This document shows positions 1 through 6,272 of a DNA stretch of 39,782 nt, piece by piece; the stretch's first letter is position 1; the number at the start of each line of letters is the position of its first letter. Made by a program: the position numbers and the translations under genes. The DNA is taken from positions 1 through 39,782 of the IMG/VR virus record IMGVR_UViG_3300030106_004155. One strand, written 5' to 3'. The DNA is from a virus. Below the pieces are notes generated by a model. It saw nothing but the letters and a program-made list of their open reading frames with translations. It searched no databases and was not told the DNA's origin.

Positions 1-97
1 GACGAAGTTATAGATAAGTATCTAGATGAATGTGAACTAGACGACCTAGCTATATTAGCTTATGATAATTGCAGCAATTGTGGTGGGCAGGGTTATT
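1..97. repeat. Terminal direct repeat, left copy
   Basis: Bases 1-97 match 39686-39782 at 96 of 97 positions. The only difference is T at 78 versus C at 39763. The reading frame continues across the joint, and the mismatch is synonymous (AAT/AAC, Asn). This is the signature of a circular map: a circularly permuted phage genome or an assembly overlap. It is too short and too gene-internal to be a typical long terminal repeat. Confidence 0.9.
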
Positions 98-201
98 ACT
101 ATGATGACCCAAGTCCACCAGGGTTATTTATGTCTAGTGGTTATTATACTCACGTTTGCGATTGCCTCAATCTAGATATAATAGAAGACTTAATCAAATA
201 G
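1..201 (+). CDS. Small Cys-rich protein, 3' part (gene spans the window ends)
   Basis: This frame is open from base 1 to the TAG at 199-201 and continues the gene that starts at 39668. The joined product is about 72 residues. It contains CSNCGGQGY, which looks like one half of a DnaJ-type CxxCxGxG zinc site, and ends with a CDC motif before an acidic tail. A structural zinc-binding role is inferred; the function is unknown. The following gene starts 9 bases after its stop, in the same early plus-strand operon. Confidence 0.75.
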   Translation, partial: DEVIDKYLDECELDDLAILAYDNCSNCGGQGYYYDDPSPPGLFMSSGYYTHVCDCLNLDIIEDLIK

Positions 202-209
202 AGGTAACC

Positions 210-464
210 ATGATAAGAATAAAACCAGCACTAGATGAAGTTCTAGATGCTAAAGAAGAATATCCATACGAATATGCAGAATGTCCAGAATGTGGTTGTA
301 CAGAGTTAAACGTATATCTACTAGCAGATTACAATAGCACAATAGATGAGTTTAACAAGATAGACATTACTACTTGGCACTATTCAGATGCACTAACAGA
401 TTACTATTGTAGTGAATGTGATTGGGAAGGTGGCTATCCTAAGTTCAGGAAGACTAGACCCTAG
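210..464 (+). CDS. Small zinc-ribbon protein
   Basis: An 84-aa protein with two CxxC knuckles, C25/C28 (CPECGC) and C67/C70 (CSEC), separated by an acidic, aromatic linker. That spacing fits a zinc ribbon. The start chosen is the ATG at 210, because GAGGTAA lies just upstream; a longer in-frame extension to 156 would run back through the preceding gene. Its stop overlaps the next gene's GTG by one base (TAGTG), which suggests translational coupling. The function is unknown, possibly nucleic-acid binding. Confidence 0.7.
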   Translation: MIRIKPALDEVLDAKEEYPYEYAECPECGCTELNVYLLADYNSTIDEFNKIDITTWHYSDALTDYYCSECDWEGGYPKFRKTRP

Positions 465-883
465 TGCAAACATTCTTACCATATAGTGATTATAGAAAAT
501 CTCTATCTTGCTTAGATGATAAACGTCTAGGCAAACAAAGAGTAGAGGCTATGCAAATGGTTAATGCTATTGATAGAGGTTATGGTGCCTGGTATAATCA
601 TCCATGTACGCAGATGTGGAGTGATTACAGAGAGCATCTAAAGTTATATCATAACATAGCAATAGAGTTATGGATAGATAGAGGCATGATAAATACTATG
701 CCTTTATATAAACTAACTAGCAAGAAGTTAGTTAAGCCACATTGGCTAGGCAATGAGAAGTTTCATAGTAGCCATAGAAGTAATTTACTTAACAAAGATT
801 ATTCTTTTTATAGTAAATACAAATGGGTAGAGCCAGATAACTTGCCTTATTATTGGAATGGCTTTGCCCTATGGGAGCAATAG
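464..883 (+). CDS. Pyr_excise / MSMEG_6728-like DNA glycosylase homologue
   Basis: This 139-aa protein begins MQTFLPYSDY and has the block LDDKRLGKQRVEAMQM, then NHPCTQMW and an LKLYHNIAIELW segment. The pattern is characteristic of the MSMEG_6728-like proteins, which are grouped with pyrimidine-dimer glycosylase/endonuclease V (Pyr_excise, PF03013). T4 DenV of that family removes UV dimers through an N-terminal amine and a Glu. Whether this branch is active on dimers is not established. The start is GTG, coupled to the preceding stop. A role in repair of sunlight damage is inferred. Confidence 0.7.
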   Translation: MQTFLPYSDYRKSLSCLDDKRLGKQRVEAMQMVNAIDRGYGAWYNHPCTQMWSDYREHLKLYHNIAIELWIDRGMINTMPLYKLTSKKLVKPHWLGNEKFHSSHRSNLLNKDYSFYSKYKWVEPDNLPYYWNGFALWEQ

Positions 884-889
884 CTTCTA

Positions 890-939
890 GCTTGTGGATC
901 GTTAGGGATATATAATAGGTTCGATTCCTATCACAAGCA
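890..939 (+). ncRNA. 50-nt tRNA-like minihelix (acceptor stem plus T arm)
   Basis: GCTTGTG (890-896) pairs perfectly with CACAAGC (932-938), followed by A939 as a discriminator-like base. Inside is a textbook T arm: ATAGG (915-919), loop TTCGATT, CCTAT (927-931). It contains the full GGTTCGATTCC B-box sequence. Only 18 nt separate the 5' acceptor strand from the T arm, so there is no room for an anticodon arm. A 3-bp ATC/GAT mini-hairpin (898-900/908-910) could be a D-arm remnant. It cannot decode codons. It may be a degenerate tRNA, an RNase P or aminoacyl-tRNA-synthetase mimic, or a processing signal. Confidence 0.55.
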
Positions 940-942
940 CTA

Positions 943-977
943 CTAGCAGGTTCTGATCTATGAACATTTCTTGCTAG
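943..977 (+). ncRNA. Stem-loop in the early intergenic region
   Basis: CTAGCA (943-948) pairs with TGCTAG (972-977), and an inner stem GTTC (950-953)/GAAC (962-965) closes an 8-nt loop. It begins four bases after the tRNA-like element and precedes a longer pseudoknot. The 884-1086 gap is therefore mostly occupied by consecutive RNA folds rather than by a gene. Confidence 0.4.
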
Positions 978-981
978 ATAT

Positions 982-1057
982 AAGAGTTAAACATAATAGT
1001 AGATGTGTCAATCAATACCAATAGAAAGCTATTACGTTTAGCTCTTGCTTTTTGACA
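982..1057 (+). ncRNA. Long hairpin with possible H-type pseudoknot
   Basis: The arm at 982-1000 pairs with 1028-1046 over 19 positions, with two G-U wobbles and one A-C mismatch, enclosing a 27-nt loop. Six loop bases, TGTCAA (1006-1011), are complementary to TTGACA (1052-1057) just 3' of the stem, giving an H-type pseudoknot topology. The ribosome-binding site of the next gene (AAAGGAG, about 1075-1081) follows, so a leader or regulatory role is possible. Confidence 0.45.
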
Positions 1058-1086
1058 ACTAATAACCAGAAACTAAAGGAGAAATT

Positions 1087-1260
1087 ATGCTAACAGAACT
1101 CGAGACAGGACTAGTTATTTCATTCATGCCTATCTTACTATACATTTTAATTAGTGGAGTAAGAGAGACAGATAACCTAAATGATGCTTATAACGAGTAT
1201 ATAAAATCGCTAGTCAATAAAGATAAGTTCTTGCATAGTAGAAAGAGAGGTAAAAAATGA
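1087..1260 (+). CDS. Small single-span membrane protein
   Basis: A 57-aa protein starting at ATG 1087 after AAAGGAG. Residues about 9-24 (LVISFMPILLYILISG) form one hydrophobic membrane segment. It is followed by an acidic stretch and a basic KRGKK end, suggesting the C-terminus is cytoplasmic. The stop overlaps the next start as ATGA at 1257. No family was recognised. The holin candidates lie far away in the late region, so a host-takeover role at the membrane is more likely than lysis. Confidence 0.65.
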   Translation: MLTELETGLVISFMPILLYILISGVRETDNLNDAYNEYIKSLVNKDKFLHSRKRGKK

Positions 1261-1568
1261 ATCCAAGTAATAGTTTCGCAGCTAAGAATCCTATTGTAGT
1301 ACATAGAACTAAGTTAGAGTCTTTGATCAGGCAGAATAAGAATAAGATATTTTCTTGTTTATTCCTAAAAAAAGATGGAACATTTAGGGCTATGAACTGC
1401 AGACTAGGTGTTAAGAAAGGCATCAAGGGTACAGGTAAACCTATTCATAATGAGTCTAACTCTTATATGACTGTCTACGATATGACCAAGAAAGGCTATA
1501 GAATAATCAATCTAGACACAGTGCAATTGTTAGAGATGGGAGGTAAACTATATCATGTCCACGATTAA
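1257..1568 (+). CDS. SH3-like beta-barrel (DUF2693-type) phage protein
   Basis: A 103-aa protein whose central part has FLKKDGTFRAMNC, and later YMTVYDMTKKGYRIINLDTV. This order (KKDGT..R.MNC, then V.D...KGWR..R.D.V) is typical of small SH3-barrel proteins of phages, described as DUF2693. Their biochemical role is not established; binding to nucleic acid or to host protein is possible. It is translationally coupled to both neighbours, ATGA upstream and a 14-base overlap downstream. Confidence 0.6.
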   Translation: MNPSNSFAAKNPIVVHRTKLESLIRQNKNKIFSCLFLKKDGTFRAMNCRLGVKKGIKGTGKPIHNESNSYMTVYDMTKKGYRIINLDTVQLLEMGGKLYHVHD

Positions 1569-1983
1569 CAAACCTAGACCTAACTACAACTGCTTATTCA
1601 GAATCCCTAATGATGAAACTAATAGAGCTATCATAGCTGAAGTTAGAAAGATGATGAAGGATTATGGAACTAAATGGCAGCTAGTAGTTAGAGGTAGAAA
1701 GCCAAAGCCTGGAACTGGACCCTATCCATATGGTAGTGTTCCTCTAAAGAATGCTCAAGAGTTAGGTATATACATATATCTAAAACCAAGCATACAAAAA
1801 GAGCAAGATAAGGCTAGGTGGGATTACATAAAGAGAATAAACAAACAAGCTAAAGATGAGGTAGTAGAGTTAGAAGATAAGCTATCTAGACTAGTAGGAT
1901 TAGTATATAGACTTCAAGCTAGTAAAAATGATTTAGCTAAATTTGTAAATAAGTACACAGGGACTATTCTACTAGATGGATAG
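1555..1983 (+). CDS. Conserved-looking hypothetical protein with coiled coil
   Basis: A 142-aa protein. The first half is a compact alpha/beta-like region with RGRKPKPGTGPYPYGSVP, a Pro/Gly-rich loop. The second half (about 90-130) is charged with regular Leu/Val spacing (VVELEDKLSRLVGLVYRLQ), consistent with a coiled coil. The start ATG at 1555 lies inside the end of the preceding gene. The function is not recognised. Its position in a run of overlapping early genes suggests co-expression with the DUF2693-like protein. Confidence 0.6.
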   Translation: MSTINKPRPNYNCLFRIPNDETNRAIIAEVRKMMKDYGTKWQLVVRGRKPKPGTGPYPYGSVPLKNAQELGIYIYLKPSIQKEQDKARWDYIKRINKQAKDEVVELEDKLSRLVGLVYRLQASKNDLAKFVNKYTGTILLDG

Positions 1984-2572
1984 TAGAATGTGGTCGCAAG
2001 GCTCAGGAAAGCTAAGTGGTATTGCTAGTCTAAATAGTGATACCACTAGCAATCCATTCTGTAAAGCTATGAGTAAACAAGAAGATACAATTTGTTCAAG
2101 TTGTTATTCAATGTCTATGCTCAAAACTTTTAGAAAGAATTGTGTCCCTAAATTCAAGCAGGTTGGTGATTACCTGTCTAAAAAAGTTCACCCAATGGAG
2201 TACTTACCTAGATGTAATGCTCCTGTAGGTAGGTTTCATAGTCATGGAGAACTAATTAACTACAATCATTGTGTTAATTTATTCAACATAGCTTATAACC
2301 AACCTAAAGTTACCTTTGCTCTATGGACTAAAAGAAAAGGTTTAGTTGCTAGAGCAATAAGGGAACTAGGAAAACCTAGTAACTTAATATTGATTTATTC
2401 AAATAAGAAACTAGATAATGTAATGCAATCTGTTCCTAAGCATTTTGACAAGGTGTTCAATAATGTAACTAGGGATGGGGAAAACGTCAATTGTCATTCT
2501 AGTTGTATAGATTGTATGATGTGCTATACTCCAGGAGACAAGACACAACAGATCGTGGAGGTCATAAAATGA
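1976..2572 (+). CDS. GP88-like phage protein
   Basis: A 198-aa Cys-rich protein. It contains NPFCKAM, CSSCYSMSM, a middle FHSHGELINYNHCVNLFNI and FALWTKR block, LILIYSNKK, and near the end CHSSCIDCMMCYT. This order resembles the GP88 family found in diverse phages (CxxCYA, then G(D/E)L, W(T/A)(Y/K)T, S, C..C..C). The conserved Cys residues suggest a metal or iron-sulphur site; no activity is established. The start ATG overlaps the preceding stop by 8 bases. Confidence 0.55.
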   Translation: MDSRMWSQGSGKLSGIASLNSDTTSNPFCKAMSKQEDTICSSCYSMSMLKTFRKNCVPKFKQVGDYLSKKVHPMEYLPRCNAPVGRFHSHGELINYNHCVNLFNIAYNQPKVTFALWTKRKGLVARAIRELGKPSNLILIYSNKKLDNVMQSVPKHFDKVFNNVTRDGENVNCHSSCIDCMMCYTPGDKTQQIVEVIK

Positions 2573-2853
2573 AATATGATTACATAGAAACGAGTGATAT
2601 CAAAAAGGGGTATCACTTATTAACAACCCAGCTAGGTGCTAATGTTCCTGGCACTATGGAAGATAATAAGATAGGTGGAAATGTTAGACTCATACATACC
2701 AAGGGAAGCACTATTGGTCTATTTGATGAGTATGGTTCTGTCTATGTTTGGGATATAGCTTGGGCAAAGCAAAAAGAAGAAGATGAGTGGAAACTAGTCA
2801 AGCTAACAGATAGGCAAGAAAACTATAAAAAAGAATTGGAGGGCTTACTATGA
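2569..2853 (+). CDS. Hypothetical early protein
   Basis: A 94-aa protein. The ATG at 2569 is preferred over an upstream in-frame start because GGAGGT sits seven bases before it and it forms ATGA with the preceding stop. The product has a beta-rich middle (NVRLIHTKGSTIGLFDEYGS, then VYVWDIAWA) that reads like a small SH3/KOW-type barrel, and a charged helical C-terminus. This fold suggestion is inference only. Confidence 0.6.
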   Translation: MKYDYIETSDIKKGYHLLTTQLGANVPGTMEDNKIGGNVRLIHTKGSTIGLFDEYGSVYVWDIAWAKQKEEDEWKLVKLTDRQENYKKELEGLL

Positions 2854-3062
2854 TAGGCCTAACAATAGTAGATATAGAAAACCTAAATGATAATGATAAG
2901 AAGATGGAAGGTTGGGAAGACGAAACAGAAAGTTCTGCTGTTCTAGTACTATCAGATGGGACTAGAATATATGCATCTCGTGATTACGAAGGCAATGGCT
3001 CAGGAGCATTGTTTGCTAGATTAAAGAAAAAAGTCTTTACAATTTCTGTCAAGGGAGGTTAA
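2850..3062 (+). CDS. Small phage protein with SRDYEGNGxGALF motif
   Basis: A 70-aa protein. VLVLSDGTRIYASRDYEGNG followed by SGALFA matches a recurrent small phage protein pattern (a short beta hairpin, then S.D.EGNGPGALFG). No function is known for that group. The start overlaps the previous stop as ATGA. A GGAGG ribosome-binding site lies inside the preceding gene. Confidence 0.6.
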   Translation: MIGLTIVDIENLNDNDKKMEGWEDETESSAVLVLSDGTRIYASRDYEGNGSGALFARLKKKVFTISVKGG

Positions 3063-3066
3063 ATAA

Positions 3067-3261
3067 ATGAAATGTTGTTTCTGTGAAGATAGAATAGAAC
3101 CTGATATTACAGGTTGGGATAAAGGACACAACGCAGCACCTATCGTAGATGATAGGTGTTGTGGTAGTTGTAATGATCAGATAGTTATTCCTGTTAGAAT
3201 GTGGGAACAAGAAACAGGTAAGCTATCATCACTAAGAGAAGTATATAAGAAAGGAGAATAA
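3067..3261 (+). CDS. Small four-Cys zinc protein (phage/bacterial type)
   Basis: A 64-aa protein with KCCFCEDRIEP, GWDKGHNAAPI and DRCCGSCNDQIVIPVR. This is a familiar small treble-clef-like protein in bacteria and phages, with pattern CxxC, then GxNAxPVxDGRCCxxCNxxxVIPAR. The two Cys pairs should bind one zinc. The function is unknown. GGAGGTTAAATAA precedes its ATG, so it is independently translated. Confidence 0.7.
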   Translation: MKCCFCEDRIEPDITGWDKGHNAAPIVDDRCCGSCNDQIVIPVRMWEQETGKLSSLREVYKKGE

Positions 3262-3262
3262 T

Positions 3263-3682
3263 ATGCCTAACTGGTGTACTAATGAACTAGAAATATATGG
3301 CGATAAAGAAAAGCTAAAAACATTTAAAGGCAATGTGAATAGCAAACAGAATAAAACTTCTTTATGCCTAGAAAAACTTTGTCCTATTAAAAGAGATGGT
3401 GTTTTTGATAACTATACAATCTCTGATATATGGGGAACAAAGTGGAACGTAGAAGCAGATTGCAATGACATGGCAGAACAATTAGGAATGCTTACCTATA
3501 GATTCGACTCTGCTTGGTCACCACCTAGAGGAGCAATACTCACAGGCTCTAAGAAATACCCATCACTAAGATTTATACTTAGATATGATGAGCCAGGAAT
3601 GCAATATGCAGGCATTTTCATGTGTCAAAATGGAAAGATAGTAAAAGATGAATGTATCGATTCCAATTGGCCAGAAGAATAA
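3263..3682 (+). CDS. Api92-like ferredoxin-fold protein (DUF1281 type)
   Basis: A 139-aa protein starting MPNWCTNELEIYG, the usual opening of this group. It continues with WGTKWNVEAD, FDSAWSPPRGAI, SLRFILRYDEPGMQYAG. Api92-like/DUF1281 proteins occur widely in phages and mobile elements; their role is not established. A strong ribosome-binding site (AAAGGAG) precedes the ATG. It is the last gene before a terminator, so it closes the first early operon. Confidence 0.7.
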   Translation: MPNWCTNELEIYGDKEKLKTFKGNVNSKQNKTSLCLEKLCPIKRDGVFDNYTISDIWGTKWNVEADCNDMAEQLGMLTYRFDSAWSPPRGAILTGSKKYPSLRFILRYDEPGMQYAGIFMCQNGKIVKDECIDSNWPEE

Positions 3683-3696
3683 CATCTAAATAGAAT

Positions 3697-3730
3697 AAAG
3701 AGGCTGGATCATTTCTAGCCTCTTTTTTTT
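3697..3730 (+). terminator. Rho-independent terminator
   Basis: AAAGAGGCT (3697-3705) pairs perfectly with AGCCTCTTT (717-725 of this kilobase, i.e. 3717-3725) around an 11-nt loop, and is followed by a run of T to 3730. It lies 14 bases after the Api92-like gene and ends the first plus-strand operon. Confidence 0.85.
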
Positions 3731-3780
3731 AACTAGAAAAAAACTCACTCTCGTTATATTATTTAACTTACCAATTATAT

Positions 3781-3862
3781 TTTTGAGATTATAAAAATTA
3801 TTTTGAGATTTTTATAAAAAATGAAAATAATGTTTTGTGGTTTGTTGAAAAATGTTTATATT
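3781..3862 (+). promoter_or_regulatory. Probable promoter with upstream direct repeats
   Basis: The 3731-3908 gap is very AT-rich. TTTTGAGATT occurs at 3781 and again at 3801, in phase at 20 bp. Downstream, TTGTGG (3835-3840) and TATATT (3857-3862) are spaced by 16 bp, resembling -35/-10 boxes, and AAGGAAGGGAA precedes the ATG at 3909. This would start the recombination/replication operon right after the terminator. The repeats may be operator sites. Confidence 0.5.
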
Positions 3863-3908
3863 ATATGACTTGCAAGGGGTCACAATTTTAAGGAAGGGAA
3901 ATCTCAAT

Positions 3909-4196
3909 ATGAAACCTATTAATATCGAAGCAATCTACAAAGAATATCTAGAAAAAACCAATGAGACTGATCTAAAAGAGATTAGAGCTAAGATGCCTGA
4001 AGGTAATGTTTATGGAGCATCTAGTGCAGGAATGTGTTCCAGGAAAATATACTACAAGGCAATAGAGAAAGCTACCAAGACAGAAGAGATTGATAGCAAG
4101 ACCTTGAGGGTCTTTAGAATAGGTACGTTGATACACAAAGACTTACAAGATTCCCTACAACAATTCAAAAGAAAAGAACCAAAAGAAAATATATAA
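3909..4196 (+). CDS. Cas4/RecB-type nuclease, N-terminal half (split gene)
   Basis: A 95-aa protein starting at ATG 3909 after GGAAGGG. YGASSAGMCSRKIYY supplies Cys43, the expected first ligand of a Cas4-type iron-sulphur cluster. LRVFRIGTLIHKDLQ supplies His76 of the first nuclease motif. The frame then leaves family similarity and stops at 4194-4196 in an AT tract. The catalytic Asp and DxK motifs and the other three Cys are on a separate ORF at 4491-4970, in the same frame. Either a two-subunit nuclease or a disrupted gene. Confidence 0.65.
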   Translation: MKPINIEAIYKEYLEKTNETDLKEIRAKMPEGNVYGASSAGMCSRKIYYKAIEKATKTEEIDSKTLRVFRIGTLIHKDLQDSLQQFKRKEPKENI

Positions 4197-4251
4197 TATA
4201 TATACTATATATATATATATATAATACAAAACCTACTTTAAGTAGGTTTTG
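4189..4251. repeat. AT microsatellite followed by perfect palindrome
   Basis: Alternating TA tract at about 4189-4224, then a 25-base palindrome at 4227-4251: CAAAACCTACTT, a central T, AAGTAGGTTTTG. As RNA it forms an 11-12-bp hairpin ending in TTTTG, so it could be a weak terminator; as DNA it could be an operator or cruciform. It lies inside the insertion that splits the nuclease gene, just before the ribosome-binding site of the inserted ORF. Confidence 0.7.
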
Positions 4252-4264
4252 AAAGGAATAATAA

Positions 4265-4507
4265 ATGATAATATTTGAAATAGTTTTAAAAGGTTACATT
4301 GCAATTGCACTTTCTACAGGATTAGATGAGCTTTGGAATATCAATAATCCTAGGCCATTTCCAAAGGTAGAGTATAACCTAGTAAAATGGGAAGAGAAAG
4401 ATTTTATAAAAATGAAAGATGGTAGTTATTTGCTTAGGCCTAAGAGAAAGATTGATTCTAAGTTAAAGGCTTTTGCTAGGAGTAGGTATTATGATAGAAA
4501 ATATTAA
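4265..4507 (+). CDS. Unknown small protein inserted within the Cas4-like gene
   Basis: An 80-aa protein with AAAGGAATAATAA upstream of its ATG. It has a short hydrophobic start (MIIFEIVLKGYIAIALSTG) and a basic second half (LLRPKRKIDSKLKAFARSRYY), with WNINNPRPFPKVEY between. No family was recognised and no endonuclease motif was seen. It is in a different frame from both nuclease halves and overlaps the C-terminal half by 17 bases, which suggests translational coupling. Confidence 0.55.
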   Translation: MIIFEIVLKGYIAIALSTGLDELWNINNPRPFPKVEYNLVKWEEKDFIKMKDGSYLLRPKRKIDSKLKAFARSRYYDRKY

Positions 4508-4970
4508 AGAGGTTTTGATAGAGCAAGAGATGCACCTAGATGACTTAAACGTAAGAGGCTTTGCAGACCTAGTAATATTGACAAATGATGAAAAAGTATA
4601 TTTGTATGATTTTAAAACTATAAATGATTGGTCTTACAAGATGAAGTTCTCTAAGAAATATAAAGATAAGGCAGAGGGTTCTATACATCAAGAGTTGCAA
4701 TTAGCTACCTATGGTATTTGGCTAGAAAGGGTGTATGGTAAAGTTGATGGTATGTATATTTTGTACTACAATAAAAATACATCTATAATGAAACAATTAG
4801 AAGTACCTAATGAAAGAATTTCAGATGCTATATCATTCTGGAAACAAACAATAGATATTCACAAAGATGGACTACCTAATATTGAAAAAGGTATATCGCC
4901 TGTAATGGATTGGGAGTGTAGATATTGTGAGTATCTAACTAAATGTAAAGAAGATAATAAGGAGAAATAA
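4491..4970 (+). CDS. Cas4/RecB-type nuclease, C-terminal half (split gene)
   Basis: A 159-aa protein with the PD-(D/E)XK core: VRGFADLVI (Asp26), VYLYDFKTI (Asp40-x-Lys42) and HQELQLATYG (a QxxxY-like motif). CRYCEYLTKC gives Cys143, Cys146 and Cys152 of an iron-sulphur cluster. The fourth ligand, Cys43, is on the upstream half. ATG 4491 has AGGAG eight bases upstream, so this half can be made on its own. Such nucleases normally work with the adjacent annealing protein as an exonuclease that makes 3' tails. Confidence 0.7.
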   Translation: MIENIKEVLIEQEMHLDDLNVRGFADLVILTNDEKVYLYDFKTINDWSYKMKFSKKYKDKAEGSIHQELQLATYGIWLERVYGKVDGMYILYYNKNTSIMKQLEVPNERISDAISFWKQTIDIHKDGLPNIEKGISPVMDWECRYCEYLTKCKEDNKEK

Positions 4971-5651
4971 ATGAGTAATAATAATCAAACTCTAGCAAAT
5001 CCTCCAGGACTAGAGAATGCAAGTGTAACACCAAAGCAAATGGTAGATAGCAAGTTGGCTATCAATAGAGAGCTGTTAGCTGCCATTAGAGCTGAAAAGC
5101 AGAGGATATCTTCATATACTACTCCAAAGCCTTACGTTAAAAGTAGGCCAGATGGTTTAGAATATGTAGAGGAAAAGTACATGAGAGACCAACTCAATGA
5201 GCATTTTCCTATTTGGAGTTGGGAAATAAAGAACGTAGAGTTCTTAGGATCAGAATGGTGTGTAGTAACAGGAGAGTTAAGTATTGTTGATTCTAGTATA
5301 CCTAGAAAGTTTGGTAGTGTAGGTTCTGCTAGAATACAATTCAAGAAAAACTTAGACCACATACCAGAAAACATTATAGACATTGACAAGAATGTTGCTA
5401 GTGCTAATACTAATGCTTTTAAAAGAGCTGTAAATAGACTATGCAATATATGTGATGATGTTTATAGAAAACAGATTGAGGACTATGCACTAAGCGATGA
5501 GCAAGTTAGTGCTATAAAGGAAGAGATGGATGGTATTGAGTCTACTGTAGCAGATAAAATACTAAGTGGCATAGAAGACCAATCTATTAGTACAATCAAT
5601 TACGATGCTACGTTAAGAAAAATAAAACAACTAAAGAAAAAGGAGAAATAA
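4971..5651 (+). CDS. Rad52/Sak-like single-strand annealing protein
   Basis: A 226-aa protein. After a disordered Asn/Pro-rich start, residues about 55-170 have YVEEKYMRDQLNEHFP, WSWEIKNVEF, VVTGELSI, GSVGSARIQF and ASANTNAFKRAVNRL. This order follows the Rad52/Sak annealing fold (promoter helix, WSWEI, V.G.L, G.G, then A..NA.KRA). The tail is Lys-rich. It sits between the nuclease and an SSB-like protein, the standard phage recombination trio. The start abuts the previous stop, with AAGGAG upstream. RecT-type is less likely. Confidence 0.6.
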   Translation: MSNNNQTLANPPGLENASVTPKQMVDSKLAINRELLAAIRAEKQRISSYTTPKPYVKSRPDGLEYVEEKYMRDQLNEHFPIWSWEIKNVEFLGSEWCVVTGELSIVDSSIPRKFGSVGSARIQFKKNLDHIPENIIDIDKNVASANTNAFKRAVNRLCNICDDVYRKQIEDYALSDEQVSAIKEEMDGIESTVADKILSGIEDQSISTINYDATLRKIKQLKKKEK

Positions 5652-6263
5652 ATGGCAACAATAGATGATTTGTTAGCTGCTGGATTCAATTTCTACGATC
5701 CAGAGAAAAATGTAGGTAATGTTAGACCTGAAGCAAAGCAATTTTACAGAGGTCATATTTGTGATGTAAAGGTGCAAGAGGTTAATGTTAGGAAAAAGTA
5801 CAAAGCTAAAGTTTATAATTTTTATGTAGAATTAGCAGATAATTCAGATAGAACTTATAATGTGCAAGATGCAGATACGTTGGAGAATAAGCAGGTTAAA
5901 GGAGATGCATTTAAAGGAAAGAAATTTAAAGCACAAGGTGTGTTTCAATTCTTGATGCCTAAACCTGAAGATAATTTCTCTGAAAACTCAGGTGGTAATG
6001 ATAAGTATCTACATTTATGTTCATCTATCAATGCTACTAACGAGAAGATTAAGGTAACTATAGATGGTCAAGAGAAAGAAGTTATTAAATTTCCAGACCT
6101 AGATGCATCTGATCTTGTTGGTAAGCCAATTGATGCTTTACTAGACGTTGTAAAATGGAAGAACAAAGAGGGTAATACCATTACATCTTTAAATGTTAAA
6201 TCATTTAAAGAGTGGGATGGTGGAGAACCTAGAGACTTTGAACTAGAAGACTTACCATTTTAG
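5652..6263 (+). CDS. SSB-like single-stranded DNA-binding protein
   Basis: A 203-aa protein with a beta-rich body and an acidic C-terminus ending DFELEDLPF. That is the hallmark SSB tip (compare DDIPF) that recruits partner proteins. The body is not an obvious canonical SSB OB fold, so the call rests on the tail, the size and the position directly after the annealing protein with AAGGAG before the ATG. It probably protects single-stranded DNA during replication and annealing. Confidence 0.6.
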   Translation: MATIDDLLAAGFNFYDPEKNVGNVRPEAKQFYRGHICDVKVQEVNVRKKYKAKVYNFYVELADNSDRTYNVQDADTLENKQVKGDAFKGKKFKAQGVFQFLMPKPEDNFSENSGGNDKYLHLCSSINATNEKIKVTIDGQEKEVIKFPDLDASDLVGKPIDALLDVVKWKNKEGNTITSLNVKSFKEWDGGEPRDFELEDLPF

Positions 6264-6272
6264 GAGGTTTAG

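Noticed and set aside
1214-1426. Minus-strand hydrophobic frame in the early arm
   Set aside because: It is antisense to the DUF2693-like gene and the small membrane protein, with no ribosome-binding site; hydrophobicity is what the reverse of A-rich codons yields.
4187-4224. Replication origin in the TA tract
   Set aside because: Easy melting alone is not evidence; no iterons or initiator-binding boxes were seen next to it.
4197-4490. Group I intron or intein in the nuclease gene
   Set aside because: I could not find intron core elements or a homing endonuclease, and the insert contains stops in all relevant frames, excluding an intein. Splicing is still testable.
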